NCBI RefSeq assembly: GCF_043641665.1
Contig: NC_092200.1
Coordinates: forward strand, 13,849,694 to 13,913,693
From: Enoplosus armatus
Taxonomy: Eukaryota > Chordata > Actinopteri > Centrarchiformes > Enoplosidae
DNA length: 64,000 nt
Direction of reading: 5' to 3'
Position 1 is the first letter of the stretch. Each line of letters begins with the position of its first letter. The notes below the pieces were generated by a model. That model searched no databases. It saw only the letters and a list, made by a program, of their open reading frames with translations, and had not been told where the DNA came from. The position numbers were made by a program, and so were the translations under genes. This document shows, in pieces, positions 45,765-58,506 of the stretch.

Positions 45765-48700
45765 ATGGTGACAAACAACATGTTACTGAGTGTCCTCTTT
45801 GTTTCAGGTGAGCTGTTTGTTCCGTTATTTGGAGACGTTACTTGAATCATTTACAAACTGAACTTCATTTACACAACTTTTTTCCAACTGTCCATGTCCT
45901 GACTTTAAAGTGAAATGTTTTACATGTAAAATGTTAACAGGACAGGGGGAAAAAGACCATGCAACATATTGCCCTTTGTTTATCATGAACATTCTCTTTG
46001 TGCAGATTTTTCTCCACATTATGTTAACCATGAGGCTGTTTCACAGGTGCTTTGGCAGTTTGTCCTAAGCCAGCAGACCTCTTCATTATGGCACCCCGGA
46101 AGATGGAAGCACTGAGTGGATCTTGTCTGCAAATTCCGTGTAACTTTAGTGCTAAATCAGAACAAGAGTTTGACAGCGGAAGAGAAACTGTTGGAGTGTG
46201 GATTAAAAATGACTCCAGATTTGGCCAAGATGAAAACAATGTGATTTTCAACAGTAGGAGGACAACTAACGCCTATCCAATGAGGATTACCGGAAACCTG
46301 ACACATAAAAACTGTACCACTCTGTTTTCCAATCTACTCCCAAGTTATACAGACACATACTTCTTCAGAATTGAGAACAAACCATTCATGGCAACAGCAT
46401 CTTGTGATCCTCTTCAAATAACAGTTAAAGGTGAGAGAGTTTTGTTTTAATCAGTCAGTTCATAATGTTGTTGTTGCAGCTTTGGCTTAAACAGCAAGCA
46501 CAAAGACCTTTACCTTCATTGTGAAACTAAACATCAACAGTATCAATTGTGGCCACATGTTACAGAAAGCAGCTCTTAAAATATGGACATATTATATTGC
46601 ATATTGTATTATATATTATATTTTTTGCATTACTATTAAAAAGCATGCAAGACTTCAGTCTCATGGGGTGATCTTCTGTCACTCTTGAACAAACACTTGT
46701 AAACTTTGGAACAGGTTCTAATGTCCCATGATGAGGTTTTTCCACATTGATGAAGCTGACTGCATTTTCATTACAGTTTTACAATAAAAGGGTCAAATTT
46801 GCAGATGATGATCACTGGTACAAGCCGTGGCATCTAAACACTCAGAGTGTTTAGCAATTTTGTAATTGTATGGGTAAAATCTGTGTTTGATTTGAAACCA
46901 CAGATTCTCCTCGGAGCCCCACAATTGAGATCTCAGGTGATCTGAAGGAGGAGGAGTCTGTCACTATAACCTGCTCAGCTCTCACTCCCTGTCCACACTC
47001 CCCTCCTCAACTCACCTGGAATCTCCAACAAGACACAAACAAAATAGAGGAAGACGCAGATCGAACCTTTACGACTAAAATCCAGGCGACCATCACTCTG
47101 TCAGACCAACATGATGGATACAGCATCACCTGTTCTGCCAGATATCCTGTGAATGAAGGAAAAGCTTTCAAGACAGCAGAGGAGAGAAAGACTCTCAGTG
47201 TTTCATGTAAGACAACCAGAGTTTGTTGTTGGATCCTGGCAGCACATGATGACTCATGGGATGTCAGCTGATTTTAATGAATAAAGATAATCTCACATTT
47301 TCCTCAGATGCTCCCAAAGACACCTCAGCGTCCATCAGTCCATCAGGTTTGGTGTCAGCAGGTAGCTGGGTGAACCTGACCTGCTCCAGCAGAGCCAAGC
47401 CTCCCGTCAGCCGCTTCAGCTGGTTCAGGATCAGCAAAGATGGACCCGTGACTGTATCTGAAGGAGGCTTTTACAGCCTCAAGGTTACCAATGTCACTGA
47501 TGGAGGAGTTTATTACTGTGTGGCCACAAATGATCTTGGTAAACACACATCATCAGAGATCCATCTGACTATTGAAGGTAAACATGGATTAATGTTGGAT
47601 AAAATTAATCAATGTAAATATATGCAGAATTGCGAATAATGTTCAATTCAATAAGGAGAGATCGAGTGTTATTGATAGTACTTAAAAACTTAGCATCTGC
47701 ATAAAATGTAGGCCCAAAAATTAGGACATGGGACAGAGATTTGTGAACGAGAGGGACCCTCACAGTATGGGAAAGTAGAAATGAAGAAATGTATGAATGA
47801 AAATTGATAATGGGAAGAGAGAGGGAAGGAGAGAATTTCAACAACAGAAGAAAAAAGGAGGAAAAGTGAGACAAAGGAGTTTCCATACTGAATTTTGCAA
47901 AAACTTTATCACAATCTCTGCTGGCACTTTTTTTCATATTATTCATATTATTTTGCAGTGTAAAATTAATTCCACACTGTGTCTGCAAACCTAAGTGACG
48001 CACGACATTTTTGCATCTGGTACAAAATGTTTGCAAAATATTGTATAAAGTCAAGCTGAGCATCACATGAAAGCTGGGTGACAAGCCATGATTCTTATTA
48101 ACTTGACTTGGTCACTGTCATAATGTTTTTGTTTCTGTAGGAGCAAAACAGCCTGATAGCTCTCCACCATGGGGGCCAGTTGTTGGAGGGATCACTGGGA
48201 TCATTGTACTCATCTGTGTGGTTGTTGTCATTTGGTAAGTATCTCACATCAATTTCATATCCACAGAAAACAATTCTTATTTTTAATGGATGATTAGCTT
48301 GTTAAATACATTATATTTTGTTAGTATTAGTTTCTAGCTCAGGTCGACATTTGATACTTGATTTTTCTATTTTGACTGAATGTCTTCAACAATGGGTGGA
48401 AATCTCAGGGTATATTTTAAATTCATATCTTCAATATACTAAAGTATTTTTTCTGTTGCTTAGAATTCAAAGTCAAAGGTGCATTCGTGGAGTTCCTCGT
48501 GGTTTTGTACTTGAGTTATTACTGTTGTGTCTACATGATGCTGCAAGGTCACAGTATACTCATACAGAACACAGATTTTTATGCCGATGACACAATGGGT
48601 TAGGGTTAGATTCGCTAAATGAGCGTCGAACTTATGTAAATGATTAGATGTCACAAAAGATTTTGGAACCTAATGTTGACAAATCACTGTAAGAAGGCTT

Positions 48701-49886
48701 AGACCACTGTCTTCAAATGTAAGATCGAGCTGCAGAAACCAGGCATTCTCTTTTATGGTGACTTGAATCTAACAAAGCATACCACTGCAGTTACACAATC
48801 CTGTTTCTTTCAGTTGCATACAATATATAATACTGTAACTCACTGTATACCTGTCTGATCCAATAGACCTGTCCAGAAGTCAGTTGGTACAAAATGTGGC
48901 AGCCCGACTACTCACTAGGACCAGAATGAGAAAAATTCAAGCTAATTTAGTGTCATTACTCTGGCAAACTCAGAGTTTTAGATTTTAAATGTTAAAAACA
49001 CCAAATGTGTGTTATACAAGCAGGAACATTGTTGTGGTCTCAAACAATGGGTGAAAGACGTCACTTTCAAATCCTCTAAGCTGTGGAATGACTTACTTTT
49101 ATGTATTTATTGTTAATGTATCATTAATTGTTGTCTTTTTCTGTATTTTATTGATTATTCTTAAATTGTTATTTGATGCATTTAAACTTGTTAAATAAAC
49201 AAAGTTTTTGTTGTGCGGAATAGTAATAGTGAATATTAGTGTATTAATGTATTTAAGCTGACAACTATGTCTTCCAGGTGGTTAAAGTCCAAGCATCTAA
49301 CTTCACAACAGACACAGGTGGGAAATAAAAATGTACAATCCAGAATTGTGTGTTATGAATATGTTTCTAAGTATTCGTCCTGACTGCGCTCATAAGCTCT
49401 AGACTGGTATGAGCAGGTTCCTCATTAGTAAGTAAATGTAGAGAAACACAGGAAATGCTATGAAACATCCTGTTAGCAACTCACATTAACACTCCACTTA
49501 TGTATCTACAAATACATAAGACCATTGTTGGGGTTCTTTTTGGCACAACAACAAGATTTGCAGTGTCCAATAAAAGTATTATTCTGATAATCACTTTATT
49601 ATAGCAGTGGCCAGGCTCACCTTCTGCTCTTCACAACATTTCTTGTTTGGGCTGTTTTTCACAGAGCCCACCAGCTGAAGAACCAGCAACAGAAAAAGAA
49701 GACATCCATTATGGAGAAATCGACTTCTCAAAGCGAAGACTTGAACTGTCCTCTGACCCAGTGCAGGACAGTGGACAGCAACAAGACACGCTATATGCAC
49801 AGGTCAAAATGTCCAAGACACCAAACAGCTTAATACAGACTGCTGACGGCCCGGAGGATCTCTACGCTCAAGTGAAGAAACAATGA
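45765..49886 (+). CDS. Siglec-like inhibitory receptor, gene B (451 aa)
   Basis: Sialic-acid-binding Ig-like lectin type receptor of the plasma membrane. Seven coding exons: 45765-45807 (signal peptide MVTNNMLLSVLFVSG), 46047-46430 (V), 46904-47206 (C2), 47308-47577 (C2), 48141-48234 (transmembrane), 49278-49317 and 49665-49886 (tail). They sum to 1356 bases. Siglec signs in the V domain are Cys41 and Cys46 in GSCLQIPC (Cys41 in family members pairs with domain 2), Cys104, and Arg122 in TYFFRIE, the sialic-acid contact. Domain 2 has the partner Cys in ALTPCPHSPP. The membrane segment is VVGGITGIIVLICVVVVIW. The tail carries an ITIM (IHYGEI, Tyr394), an ITSM (TLYAQV, Tyr422) and DLYAQV (Tyr445), predicting SHP-type phosphatase recruitment. 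The closest mammalian names would be CD22/CD33-related Siglecs, but orthology is not established. Confidence 0.9.
48465..49130 (+). mobile_element. Degenerate LINE reverse-transcriptase fragment in gene B intron 5
   Basis: The reading GVPRGFVLELLLL, followed one frame over by FYADDT, corresponds to the GVPQGSVLGPLLF and YADD boxes of non-LTR reverse transcriptases. Further on, QLVQNVAARLLTRTRMR matches the NAAARLLT block that follows the palm domain in many fish LINEs. Frameshifts and stops interrupt it, and most of the region between the boxes is lost. It is an old fossil. An identical copy lies in gene D. Confidence 0.75.
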
Positions 49887-50054
49887 ATGTATGGAAAACC
49901 CAGCGGCCCAAAGCTCCTGTGCTAGTGTTGTAAACACCAACACTCCCCCGGTACTCCGAGCAGAGTCAGCTAAGCTGATAGGTCCACTGGCTGCATGGCT
50001 AGTTAGCTAGTTAGCTAATAGCAGCTACAGTTGGTGATGGTCACTTTAAAGCTA
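49887..50054. other. Short spacer between gene B and the Tc1-like element
   Basis: This is the start of the gene B 3' UTR. It contains a small tandem run (CTAGTTAGCTAGTTAGCTAA) at about 49999-50020. No polyadenylation signal was noticed before the transposon. Confidence 0.4.
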
Positions 50055-51276
50055 CACTATGTGGACAAAAGTATTGGGCCACTCCTCTTAATCATTGAAT
50101 TCAGGTGTTTCATTCAGTCCCATTGCCACAGGTGTATAAAATCAAGCACCTAGCCATGCAGTCTGCCTTTACAAACATTTGTGAAAGAATGGGTCGTTCT
50201 AAAGAGCTAACTGAATTCGAACATGGTACTGTAATAGGATGCCACCGTTGCAAAAAGTCAGTTTGTGAAATTTCTTCTCTCCTAGATATTCCACAATCAA
50301 CTGTAAGTGGTATTATTGCAAAGTGGAAACGTTTAGGAACCACAGCAACTCAGCCACAAAGTGGCAGACCACGTAATGTTACAGAGCGGGGTCGCCGAGT
50401 GCTGAGGCGCATAGTGTGTAAAAGTTGCCAAAGTTCTGCTGACTCAATAACTGCAGAGTTCCAAACCAGCTCTGGCATTAATATCAGCACCAAAACTGTG
50501 CGCCGGGAGCTTCATGGCATGGGTTTCCATGGCCGAGCAGCTGCATGCAAGCCTTACATCACCAAGCACAATGCCAAGTGTCGGATGGAGTGGCCACTGG
50601 ACTCTGGAGCAGTGGAAACGTGTTCTGTGGAGTGACGAATCACGCTTCTCTATCTGGCAGTCTGATGGACGAGTCTGGGTTTGGCGAATGCCAGGAGAAC
50701 GTTACCTGCCTGACTGCATTATGCCAACTGTAAAGTTTGGTGGAGGAGGGATAATGCTATGGGGTTGTTTTTCTGGGGTTGGCCTAGGCCCCTTAGTTCC
50801 AGTGAAGGGAAATCTTAATGCTTCATCTTACCAAGTCATTTTGGACAATTCTATGCTTCCAACTTTGTGGAAACAGTTTGGGGAAGGCCCTTTTCTGTTC
50901 CAGCATGACTGTGCCCCAGTGCACAAAGCAAGGTCCATAAAGGCATGGTTGGATGAATTTGGTGTGGAAGAACTTGACTGGCCTGCACAGAGCCCCATTG
51001 AACACCTTAGGGATGAACTAGAACGGAGATTGCGAGCCAGGCCTTCTCGTCCAACATCAGTGTCTGACCTCACAAATGCTATTCTGGATGAATGGGCAAA
51101 AATTCCCACAGACACGCTCCAAAATCTCGTAGAAAGCCTTCCCAGAAGAGTGGAAGCTGTTATAGCTGCAAAGGGGGGACCAACTTCATATTAATGCCTG
51201 TGAATTAGGAATGGGATGTCATAAAAGCTCCTGTAGGTGTAATGTGTAGGTGGCCCAATGCTTTTGTCCATATAGA
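50055..51276 (+). mobile_element. Tc1-like transposon 2, first copy
   Basis: The left end reads CACTATGTGGACAAAAGTAT after a TA. The right end, read in reverse, is CTATATGGACAAAAGCATTG, with both continuing TTGGGCCAC. The terminal repeats are short, unlike those of the element at 38497. The right end seems to lack its last few bases and joins LINE sequence within about 25 bases. The transposase inside is broken. The same insertion, with the same lesions, recurs at 62797. Confidence 0.92.
50189..51194 (+). pseudogene. Tc1-like transposase, frameshifted, first copy
   Basis: It begins MGRSKELTEFEHGTVIGCHR with the helix-turn-helix (VCEISSLLDIPQSTVSGII) and the GRPR-type linker (PQSGRPRNVT). The frame breaks at about 50590 after AKCRMEW, and continues in another phase with [18 protein letters not shown]. 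The catalytic Asp (SDESRF), the second Asp (FQHDCAPVH) and Glu (IEHLRDELE) are present. The usual DLNP before IEHL is missing: the text reads [12 protein letters not shown], a four-codon loss. It ends [11 protein letters not shown]. It cannot encode an active enzyme as it stands. Confidence 0.92.
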
Positions 51277-51284
51277 CATATATG

Positions 51285-52155
51285 ACTTTAGAAAGAGCGC
51301 AGCCCCACCCGCCCCCATCACCCTGTGTGACTCTCCAGTGGACACTGTGGAGTCCTTCCGTTTCCTGGGCTCCATCATCAGCCAGGACCTCCGGTGGGAG
51401 CTGAACATCAGCTCCCTCATCAAGAAAGCCCAACAGAGGATGTACTTCCTGAGGCAGCTGAGGAAGTTTAACCTGCCACAAACAATGCTGGTTCACTTCT
51501 ACACCGCCATCATAGAGTCCATCCTCACCTCCTCCATCACCGTCTGGTACGCTGCTGCCTCCACCAAGGACAGACGCAGACTGCAGCGCATCATCCGCTC
51601 TGCAGAGAGGGTGATCGGCTGCAACCTTCCATCTCTTCAGGACCTGTACTCCTCCAGGACCCTGAGGAGAGCAGGGAAGATCGCTGCCGACCCCTCCCAC
51701 CCCAGACACCATCTGTTCGACCCCCTCCCCTCTGGCAGGAGGCTGCGGTCCATCAGGACCAAAACCTCCCGCCACAAAAACAGTTTCTTCCCCTCTGCAG
51801 TCAACCTGACAAACTCACACTGACCCCCCCCCCCCAGAACACAAACACAAGCTATACGTTATATTAGCGTACATCGCCCCTGTCCCCCCTGCGTTACATT
51901 AACGCACCCACCCCCTACTGGACACTTTATCTGGACACTTTACTTTATTCTGGTCAAAACTGCACTGTTTGTTATCTGCACTGTTTGTTATTTATCTTGT
52001 TTTTATTTTTTATTTTTATTCTATTTTACTTTTTATATTCTACTTATTTGTTATCAAATCAATAGCACCTTCAGACCACAGCAAATTCCTTGTAATGTAT
52101 GTTACTTGGCAATAAACAGTTTCTGATTCTGATTCTGATTCTGATTCTGATTCTG
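51285..52155 (+). mobile_element. 5'-truncated LINE with ATTCTG tail
   Basis: The open frame to 51823 reads SPVDTVESFRFLGSIISQDL, LIKKAQQRMYFLRQLRKF and a C-terminal DRRRLQRIIRSAERVIGC block, typical of the region after the reverse-transcriptase palm in fish LINEs. A C10 run follows the stop. The 3' end is GGCAATAAACAGTTTCTG and five or six ATTCTG units ending at about 52155. The catalytic part is missing. It abuts the right end of the Tc1-like element. Whether it is also present in the second duplicate lies beyond the window. Confidence 0.88.
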
Positions 52156-53926
52156 ATAGTGTATCTGTGCATCAGGAAACTCCTTAAATCACAGAGAGTT
52201 GAAGGAGAACATTTGGAGGACATCAGAGGGGAAAATCAGAAAATATTTTGTCTATAAAATACAATCCAGTTTCACTAAAATTAGTAAATAAACTTATAAA
52301 AGTTGTGTGTTTTTGTACAGTAATCAGTGAGGCCCGGCTCCCAGAAACACTCCATCGCTCCAATGGTATCTATCATTTTTCTAACCTAATTCTTGTCTCA
52401 TTTGTGGTCTGATGAACTGCAAATTCATCAAATTCTTACTGTAGCTGTCATATGCCACGGAGCACACCGGCAAGAGGATGAGTCTGTGCGGGCCGTGCTC
52501 AGAGGCTTCTCCTTCCCCTTCTGTAGGCTTCCGGGAAGTTGGCCAATCAGAATAAAGTGGGATTATAGGAAGGGGTCCTGAGAGAGACAGGAGCTCAAAC
52601 GGCTTGTGGGTGAACTGAGGGGCTGCATGAAGGGCCGGAATAAGATGAATAGGGACTTTTTTGAACTGTGACTCAAGCAAAGCTACTCTAGTGGAGTCCC
52701 AGAATAAAAATATAGAGATGGAAATGAGCATATAGGATCTTTAATAAAAAGCTTGGCATGCAAAAACACAGCATTTTTTGACCCACATTTTACATATTGT
52801 GTACAAGAAATTTCAATAAGACAAATAGTTTCTTGACTTCTGACAAATGTTTTTATATCAAGCTCAGGAGGAACGATCGCAGCAGGAAATACTGTACAAA
52901 CAAATTGTGACATTTCTTGATGATGGAAATAAAACAGGGAGTAAAACCGTGAAATATTTACATTTGATTGAGTTTACATTGCCTCCCTCTTCTTCCTGTC
53001 TCACGAGATATGATCAGTAACTGAGAAATTGGTTGTATTTTGACAGGCCACCCTTTCTGTCTAAAGGTCATGTGCTATCTAGCCGATTTACAACATAAAC
53101 CATAAACAATGTAAAAAGGGTTTTTACATTAACAACTATGAATTATATTTGAATCTAAATTTTCTTAATATAAAAGGCTTCTTTCTGCCTGTAGAGCAAC
53201 TAGGACAGATGTTTGTTTGTTTTTTACTTTCTTGTTTGCAAGTCAATATCTTTTATGTATTCCACATATTGAAGACATAACATCTTGCCTTGCAGTGAGT
53301 CATGCAAATAAAAACACACATGAATAAATGGGATAATTTGTATAACCTGTATATTTACCGCTAGTCACTGCGGCCAGATTATATTTAGCAGTTGCACAAC
53401 AAAACGTACTCTGTAGTCTTGAAACACGGGAAGTCGACTAGGTTTTGAATTACAACAGCTAAACGGGGAAGTTTGCTCCATGATGTTCTGCAAATCAGAC
53501 CAAAGTTTATTTTTTGCACTTTTAAAACACTCACCAAAGGATCTCATTGCTGCTCTATTTCTGATGTGGGCTTGTCTGGTAAGGCACAATTATGTTTTTT
53601 AATGATTTTACATTTTAGCCAAGACAATTATGTTTATTTTTTTGAACTCCACAAAAGACATCATGATCTCAGCTAATATGTTATTTGGTGGGGTTTTGTT
53701 TAGCAGAGCTAAACCCTAAAAGCATAAGTGTTATACATATGGTATTGTTTAAAATGATTTAGAAACTTTCAGGAAAGTTCTAAAGCAAGATGAATCCTGG
53801 TTGTATGGTGCAAGTTTCTGGTGCGAATATGAATGTGCATTTTAAGATTTTGTTACAAGTACTTATATTCTTTTTAATCCACATTTTTAAAAAGTCACAG
53901 CATTATTGTGTTTGCAAGTCTAGGCG
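52156..53926. other. Spacer upstream of gene C
   Basis: No coding exon recognised. The right end (about 53560-53926) aligns by eye with the region before gene A, including the noncoding exon GGGCTTGTCTG|GTAAGG at about 53579. The rest is unexplained AT-rich DNA. Open frames here show no known domain. Confidence 0.4.
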
Positions 53927-53956
53927 ATGGGTTACACTGCAGTCCTGTGTGTGAAT

Positions 53957-56900
53957 ATGGTGACAGCCAACATGCTGCTGAGTGTCTTCTTTCTTTCAGG
54001 TGAGCTGTTTGTTCAGTCACTTTTACAGTTTGAGATTTGTTCCACATTGGAGCCATGTTAACCATGAGTCTGTTTTTATAGGAGCTTTGGCTGAATGTCT
54101 TAATAAGCCAGTAGACCTCGTCATTACTGCACCTCAGAAGATGGAAGCACTGAGTGGATCCTGTGTGCATATCCCATGTAACTTTAGTGCTCGATCAAAA
54201 CAAGAGTTTGGCAGCAGCAGAGAAATCTTCGGAGTGTGGATTAAAAAATCCCCCATTTTTGGCCGAAGTCCAGAGAATGTGATTTTCAACAGTAGTGGCA
54301 CAGTCAAAATCTATCCAATGAATATTACTGGGAACCTGAGTGAGAACAACTGCACCACCTTATTTTCTAGTTTAATCCCAAATTATACCGACCCATACTT
54401 CTTGAGAATCACGGACTGGCCATTCAGGGCAACAGCTGTTTGTGATCATGTTCAAATAAATGTTACAGGTAAGAGAGTTTGGTTCGATTTTTATTAGTCT
54501 ATAACAATAGTTAAGAAATAAACAAGAAAATTAGGCACAGTGTTGACATAAAATACAAAACAAACAAATTATATATATTACTTGGCCAATAAAGCTGATT
54601 CTGAGTCTGTTTCTATACCGCAGATTCTCCTCGGAGCCCCACAATTGAGATCTCAGGTGATCTGAAGGAGGAGGAGTCTGTCACTATAACCTGCTCAGCT
54701 CTCACTCCCTGTCCACACTCCCCTCCTCAACTCACCTGGAATCTCCAACAAGACACAAACAAAATAGAGGAAAATGCAGATCGAACCTTTACGACTAAAA
54801 TCCAGGCGACCATCACTCTGTCAGACCAACATGATGGATACAGCATCACCTGTTCTGCCAGATATCCTGTGAATGAAGGAAAAGCTTTCAAGACAGCAGA
54901 GGAGAGAAAGACTCTCAGTGTTTCATGTAAGACAACCAGAGTTTGTTGTTGGATCCTGGCAGCACATGATGACTCATGGGATGTCAGCTGATTTTAATGA
55001 ATAAAGATAATCTCACATTTTCCTCAGATGCTCCCAAAGACACCTCAGCGTCCATCAGTCCATCAGGTTTGGTGTCAGCAGGTAGCTGGGTGAACCTGAC
55101 CTGCTCCAGCAGAGCCAAACCTCCCGTCAGCCGCTTCAGCTGGTTCAGGATCAGCAAAGATGGACCCGTGACTGTATCTGAAGGAGACTTTTACAGCCTC
55201 AATGTGACAGATGGAGGAGTTTATTACTGTGTGGCCACAAATGATCTTGGTAATCAGACGTCACCAGAGATCCAGCTGAATATTAAAGGTAAACATTGAA
55301 CTGTGCTGCATCCAGTGGTGAAGTTGAAGAGAAAACACTTTTAAAAAATGTATAAATTATGATTTCCTTGGTTATTGATCCAACTCTCATTTAACAAATA
55401 TTTTCTCATCAACATCTCTCCCAAAAATATTTCAGTGGTCATCAGTCCCACTGGTCCAGTGTCAGTTGGCAGCGTGGTGAACCTGACTTGCTCCTGCAGA
55501 GGAAGCCTTCCTGTTCTCCACTTTATCTGGCTCATGGTCAGTGATGGCAGACTGGAACGGATCAGAGTCGATACACAGGTTTATGGATTTAAAGTGACCA
55601 ACAGCGATCGAGGCAGGTTGTACTATTGTGGATGCAGAACTGATCTGGACATTCAACTATCAACAGGACATCAGCTGATATTTGAAGGTAAACACAGGAA
55701 TTATGGTGTGTGATGTTTTGGAACAACAACATTTTAGAAGGTGACCATGGTGATGTGTTACAGGTGGTCAACTGGTTGGCGTCGAAGTTATAGTGAAGAC
55801 CCTGGGAGTCATAATGCTCGTCAGTACGTTGGTCATCTTTGAGTGGTGAGACAAACCTGTGATATGCTCATTTGCAGATACTGACTAATCTCCCTTTTAG
55901 GCTGTATGAAACCCATCATTATTATCACAGCATGAACAAAAGGATCCCTTCATTTCATCTCCTTTGTCTTCCAGCTGGTTTCGATCAAAACGCTCCACCG
56001 AACCAGTGAAGGTAAGCTACTAGATGAGAGGTACTGTATATCATTATCGATCAACTTAACTGCCTGCAAGGAAGGAAAAACCCACCTTAAACTCCTAATT
56101 TAACTCTTATAAATCAATTAGAGAGTGGTATTTTGATGTTCAACAATCATACAGGAATAATCCTGTGACACCAGACCACAATGCACTCACTTTTCCTTGA
56201 TAAATCAGAGCTGAATGCAGTAATTTAGATATGTTCACGATTTTGAAAGGAAGGCCGGTTGAGGGAATAAAAAGAACAGAAGAAGCAAGTTAAGACACTT
56301 GACATTGCAGACTGGTGAACATATGGAGCATTTAGCAGCAACATACACACACCACACACACACGACTAATGAATGCTAATGTTGCGCTGTATCTGCTGGT
56401 GTGTAAATGGGCATTTTTTTGTATAAAGTGTAGGGACCTCACCATGAGTGCCTAGCCTCACACAATATGGCCCTCTGCTTCACTCTAATGAAGCAGAGGG
56501 CCTAAAAGAACTAATGAAAAAAGAATCAAACAAACAACCCAGTTGGTTCTGACTGTAAACTCAAATACAAATCACTCAAAACAAAACAAACCAAAAGCAA
56601 GACAAAATAGCAGCAGGTAAACCATCTCCACCACAGGACAACAATGGGGTTCCAACACACACACAATAGTTCAGCCAACACGTCAAATGACGCTGCCACA
56701 CCAAACACCACCATCCACAACAGAGACAGGAGCCAATAGAGCGACCCCCAGGCCAACAGGTGCTTGATATAATCTGGTCCTGATAAGGGGAGGAGTCAGG
56801 CCTGGGGCTGCGTTCACAAACACTACACATGATGGTTATTCACTGTACTAGGAAAGCATTTCCCACCACACAACATTAAACTATATTCCACAATAAAGTG

Positions 56901-57250
56901 ACTTCACAAATGACATGTAACATGACATGCAACTATTTTGTAAAAGTCGTTCGGAGCTTTACATTGACTCTTTCAGCATCACATTTTCTCCACTGGAAGG
57001 GCACCCTAGAGGGCACTTCATTACATTTTCTTGCACAGTGGGCCACCATAGAGTGCATGTTTTATCTACCATAGGAGCATCCAAGAGGGCTCTGTTGCAG
57101 CATCTCTATTTTTCCAAATATGGGTGCCCTAAGTCCACCAGTGAGCTGCAGTAAATTCACTGCAGAGTGCTAACACGACTTCCTCTTGTTTAATTTCCAC
57201 AGGACTCAGTGGACCCAGACTATGTCAACACAGTTACACAGTCATCATGA
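53957..57250 (+). CDS. Siglec-like receptor, short tail, gene C (470 aa)
   Basis: Eight exons: leader 53957-53999, V 54082-54468, C2 54624-54926, C2 55028-55288, C2 55436-55687, transmembrane 55764-55845, and tail 55975-56011 and 57203-57250. They sum to 1413 bases, all in frame, so C is the intact counterpart of A. The V domain keeps GSCVHIPCNF, NCTTLF and PYFLRI (Arg about residue 123 at the Siglec position). It differs from A mainly at the two ends of the domain, sharing the middle (GVWIKKSPIFGRSPENVIF). Domain 4 has an extra Cys pattern (TCSCRGS, YYCGCR). The membrane segment (TLGVIMLVSTLVIF) is preceded by Lys and followed by Glu. The tail is about 30 residues, with one Tyr in PDYVNTV, a Y-x-N Grb2-type site rather than an ITIM. 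An in-frame ATG at 53927 would add ten residues. Confidence 0.88.
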
Positions 57251-57574
57251 GCCACAAGGAGAGGAGGAAGATGTCGCGTGTACTATAAATGGAGCGACAC
57301 ACTGCATTGTCTGTTCTGTATTCATTTCTTAGTCTTAGTCTGCCACCTGCAAAAAAGTGTGTATATTTTCTCCAAGCCAGTAAATACTAAATGGCACTAC
57401 TTTCTTTAAAGATGACCCCAGACTTTGGGGAATAATATTTTTATGTAATGTTTTTTTTCTGATTTGTTAAAGTCAGCATAAGATAAAAGTAAAAATGTCT
57501 TCTTTGATAGTTTATCTCATGTTGAACTGATTCAAGGCACCTGGCTTTTTCCTTTTGCTTTTAAGATTTTGCTC

Positions 57575-57626
57575 TGCTTCCCCCTGGGGATCAATAAAGT
57601 ATTTCTGATTCTGATTCTGATTAAAT
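57575..57626 (+). mobile_element. LINE 3' tail downstream of gene C
   Basis: The same CCCCTGGGGATCAATAAAGT plus ATTCTG units as after gene A, duplicated together with the gene. It supplies a possible polyadenylation signal for gene C. Confidence 0.55.
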
Positions 57627-58506
57627 GAAATAAAAGTGAAGCTTTTCATGCAGCAGACATGACTCATTCTGTCATTTGTGTTAGCATGTATACACATAGG
57701 TTCACAACAGCTGTGTATCTGTCGATGGCTGCGTATAAGTGAATGCTTTCACCTGCTCAAATGTGTCATTATTGTGAGTTACATAATATATATGAAGGCT
57801 TTCAATGAGTGGAGTTAAAAATGAAAATATTTGAGGATGAATTAATCATTTGAAAGATTTGAAGATGTCGTAATATATGACTTCCTTGTTCACAGGATAT
57901 GAGCTGTAAGGACAAACTGCCTGTATTCCTGCAGTATTTAGTCACGGGGGTCGTGTGACATCTTGCAAATTTGCCAACCAAAGTGAACTGTCTTAAACAG
58001 CAAGTCCTTAGGTCACATGGTTCATTGCAGTTCTGCTAAAATTATAACGTTTCGTCAGTTCATTCTAAAATCATAACAATTCATTTTTTCCTTATTTTCC
58101 AGCCGCCGGCTCGTTTGGTAAGGAAACATTTCACTGCTTTTATTTCTCCGCTTCTTAAACTAAAACTTTAATCTTTCTTAGTCTTCATGTACTGCACTGA
58201 CAGATGACATTATTTATTTGTTTTTTACTTGAACTAAAAAAACAGGAACTCAGTGTTTTGTTGTATTTTCTATATTTTAACTGATTTCAAAGCGTAGCTC
58301 TGTAGACGTTGTTAACCACTACTTATGAAAAAAATGAACTCTGGGTGGACAGGGCAAGTTTCCGGTGGGGCTCTGAAGTAGGGAAGTTGCTTTAAAAGAC
58401 AATGAATGCTTTGTAAAAAAACAAAAACGTAATAAGTGATATGATCAATACAACCGAAATGTAACAGTGTTATTGTGTTTGCCAATCCAGGTTTCTGTCT
58501 GTAAAT

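Larger units (their letters stand above)
41890..51258. repeat. Tandem segmental duplication, unit 1
   Basis: From exon 3 of gene A through gene B into the Tc1-like element, this segment recurs at 54624-64000. The offset is 12734 at the start, 12750 after two small deletions in A (2 and 14 bases), and 12742 after an 8-base deletion before gene D. Differences I noticed by eye are few and mostly single bases. The second unit runs off the window. Confidence 0.95.

Noticed and set aside
47605..48084. 159-codon minus-strand frame in gene B intron 4 (and its copy at 60347)
   Set aside because: It is antisense to a purine-rich intron, has no known motif, and is conserved only because the segment was duplicated.
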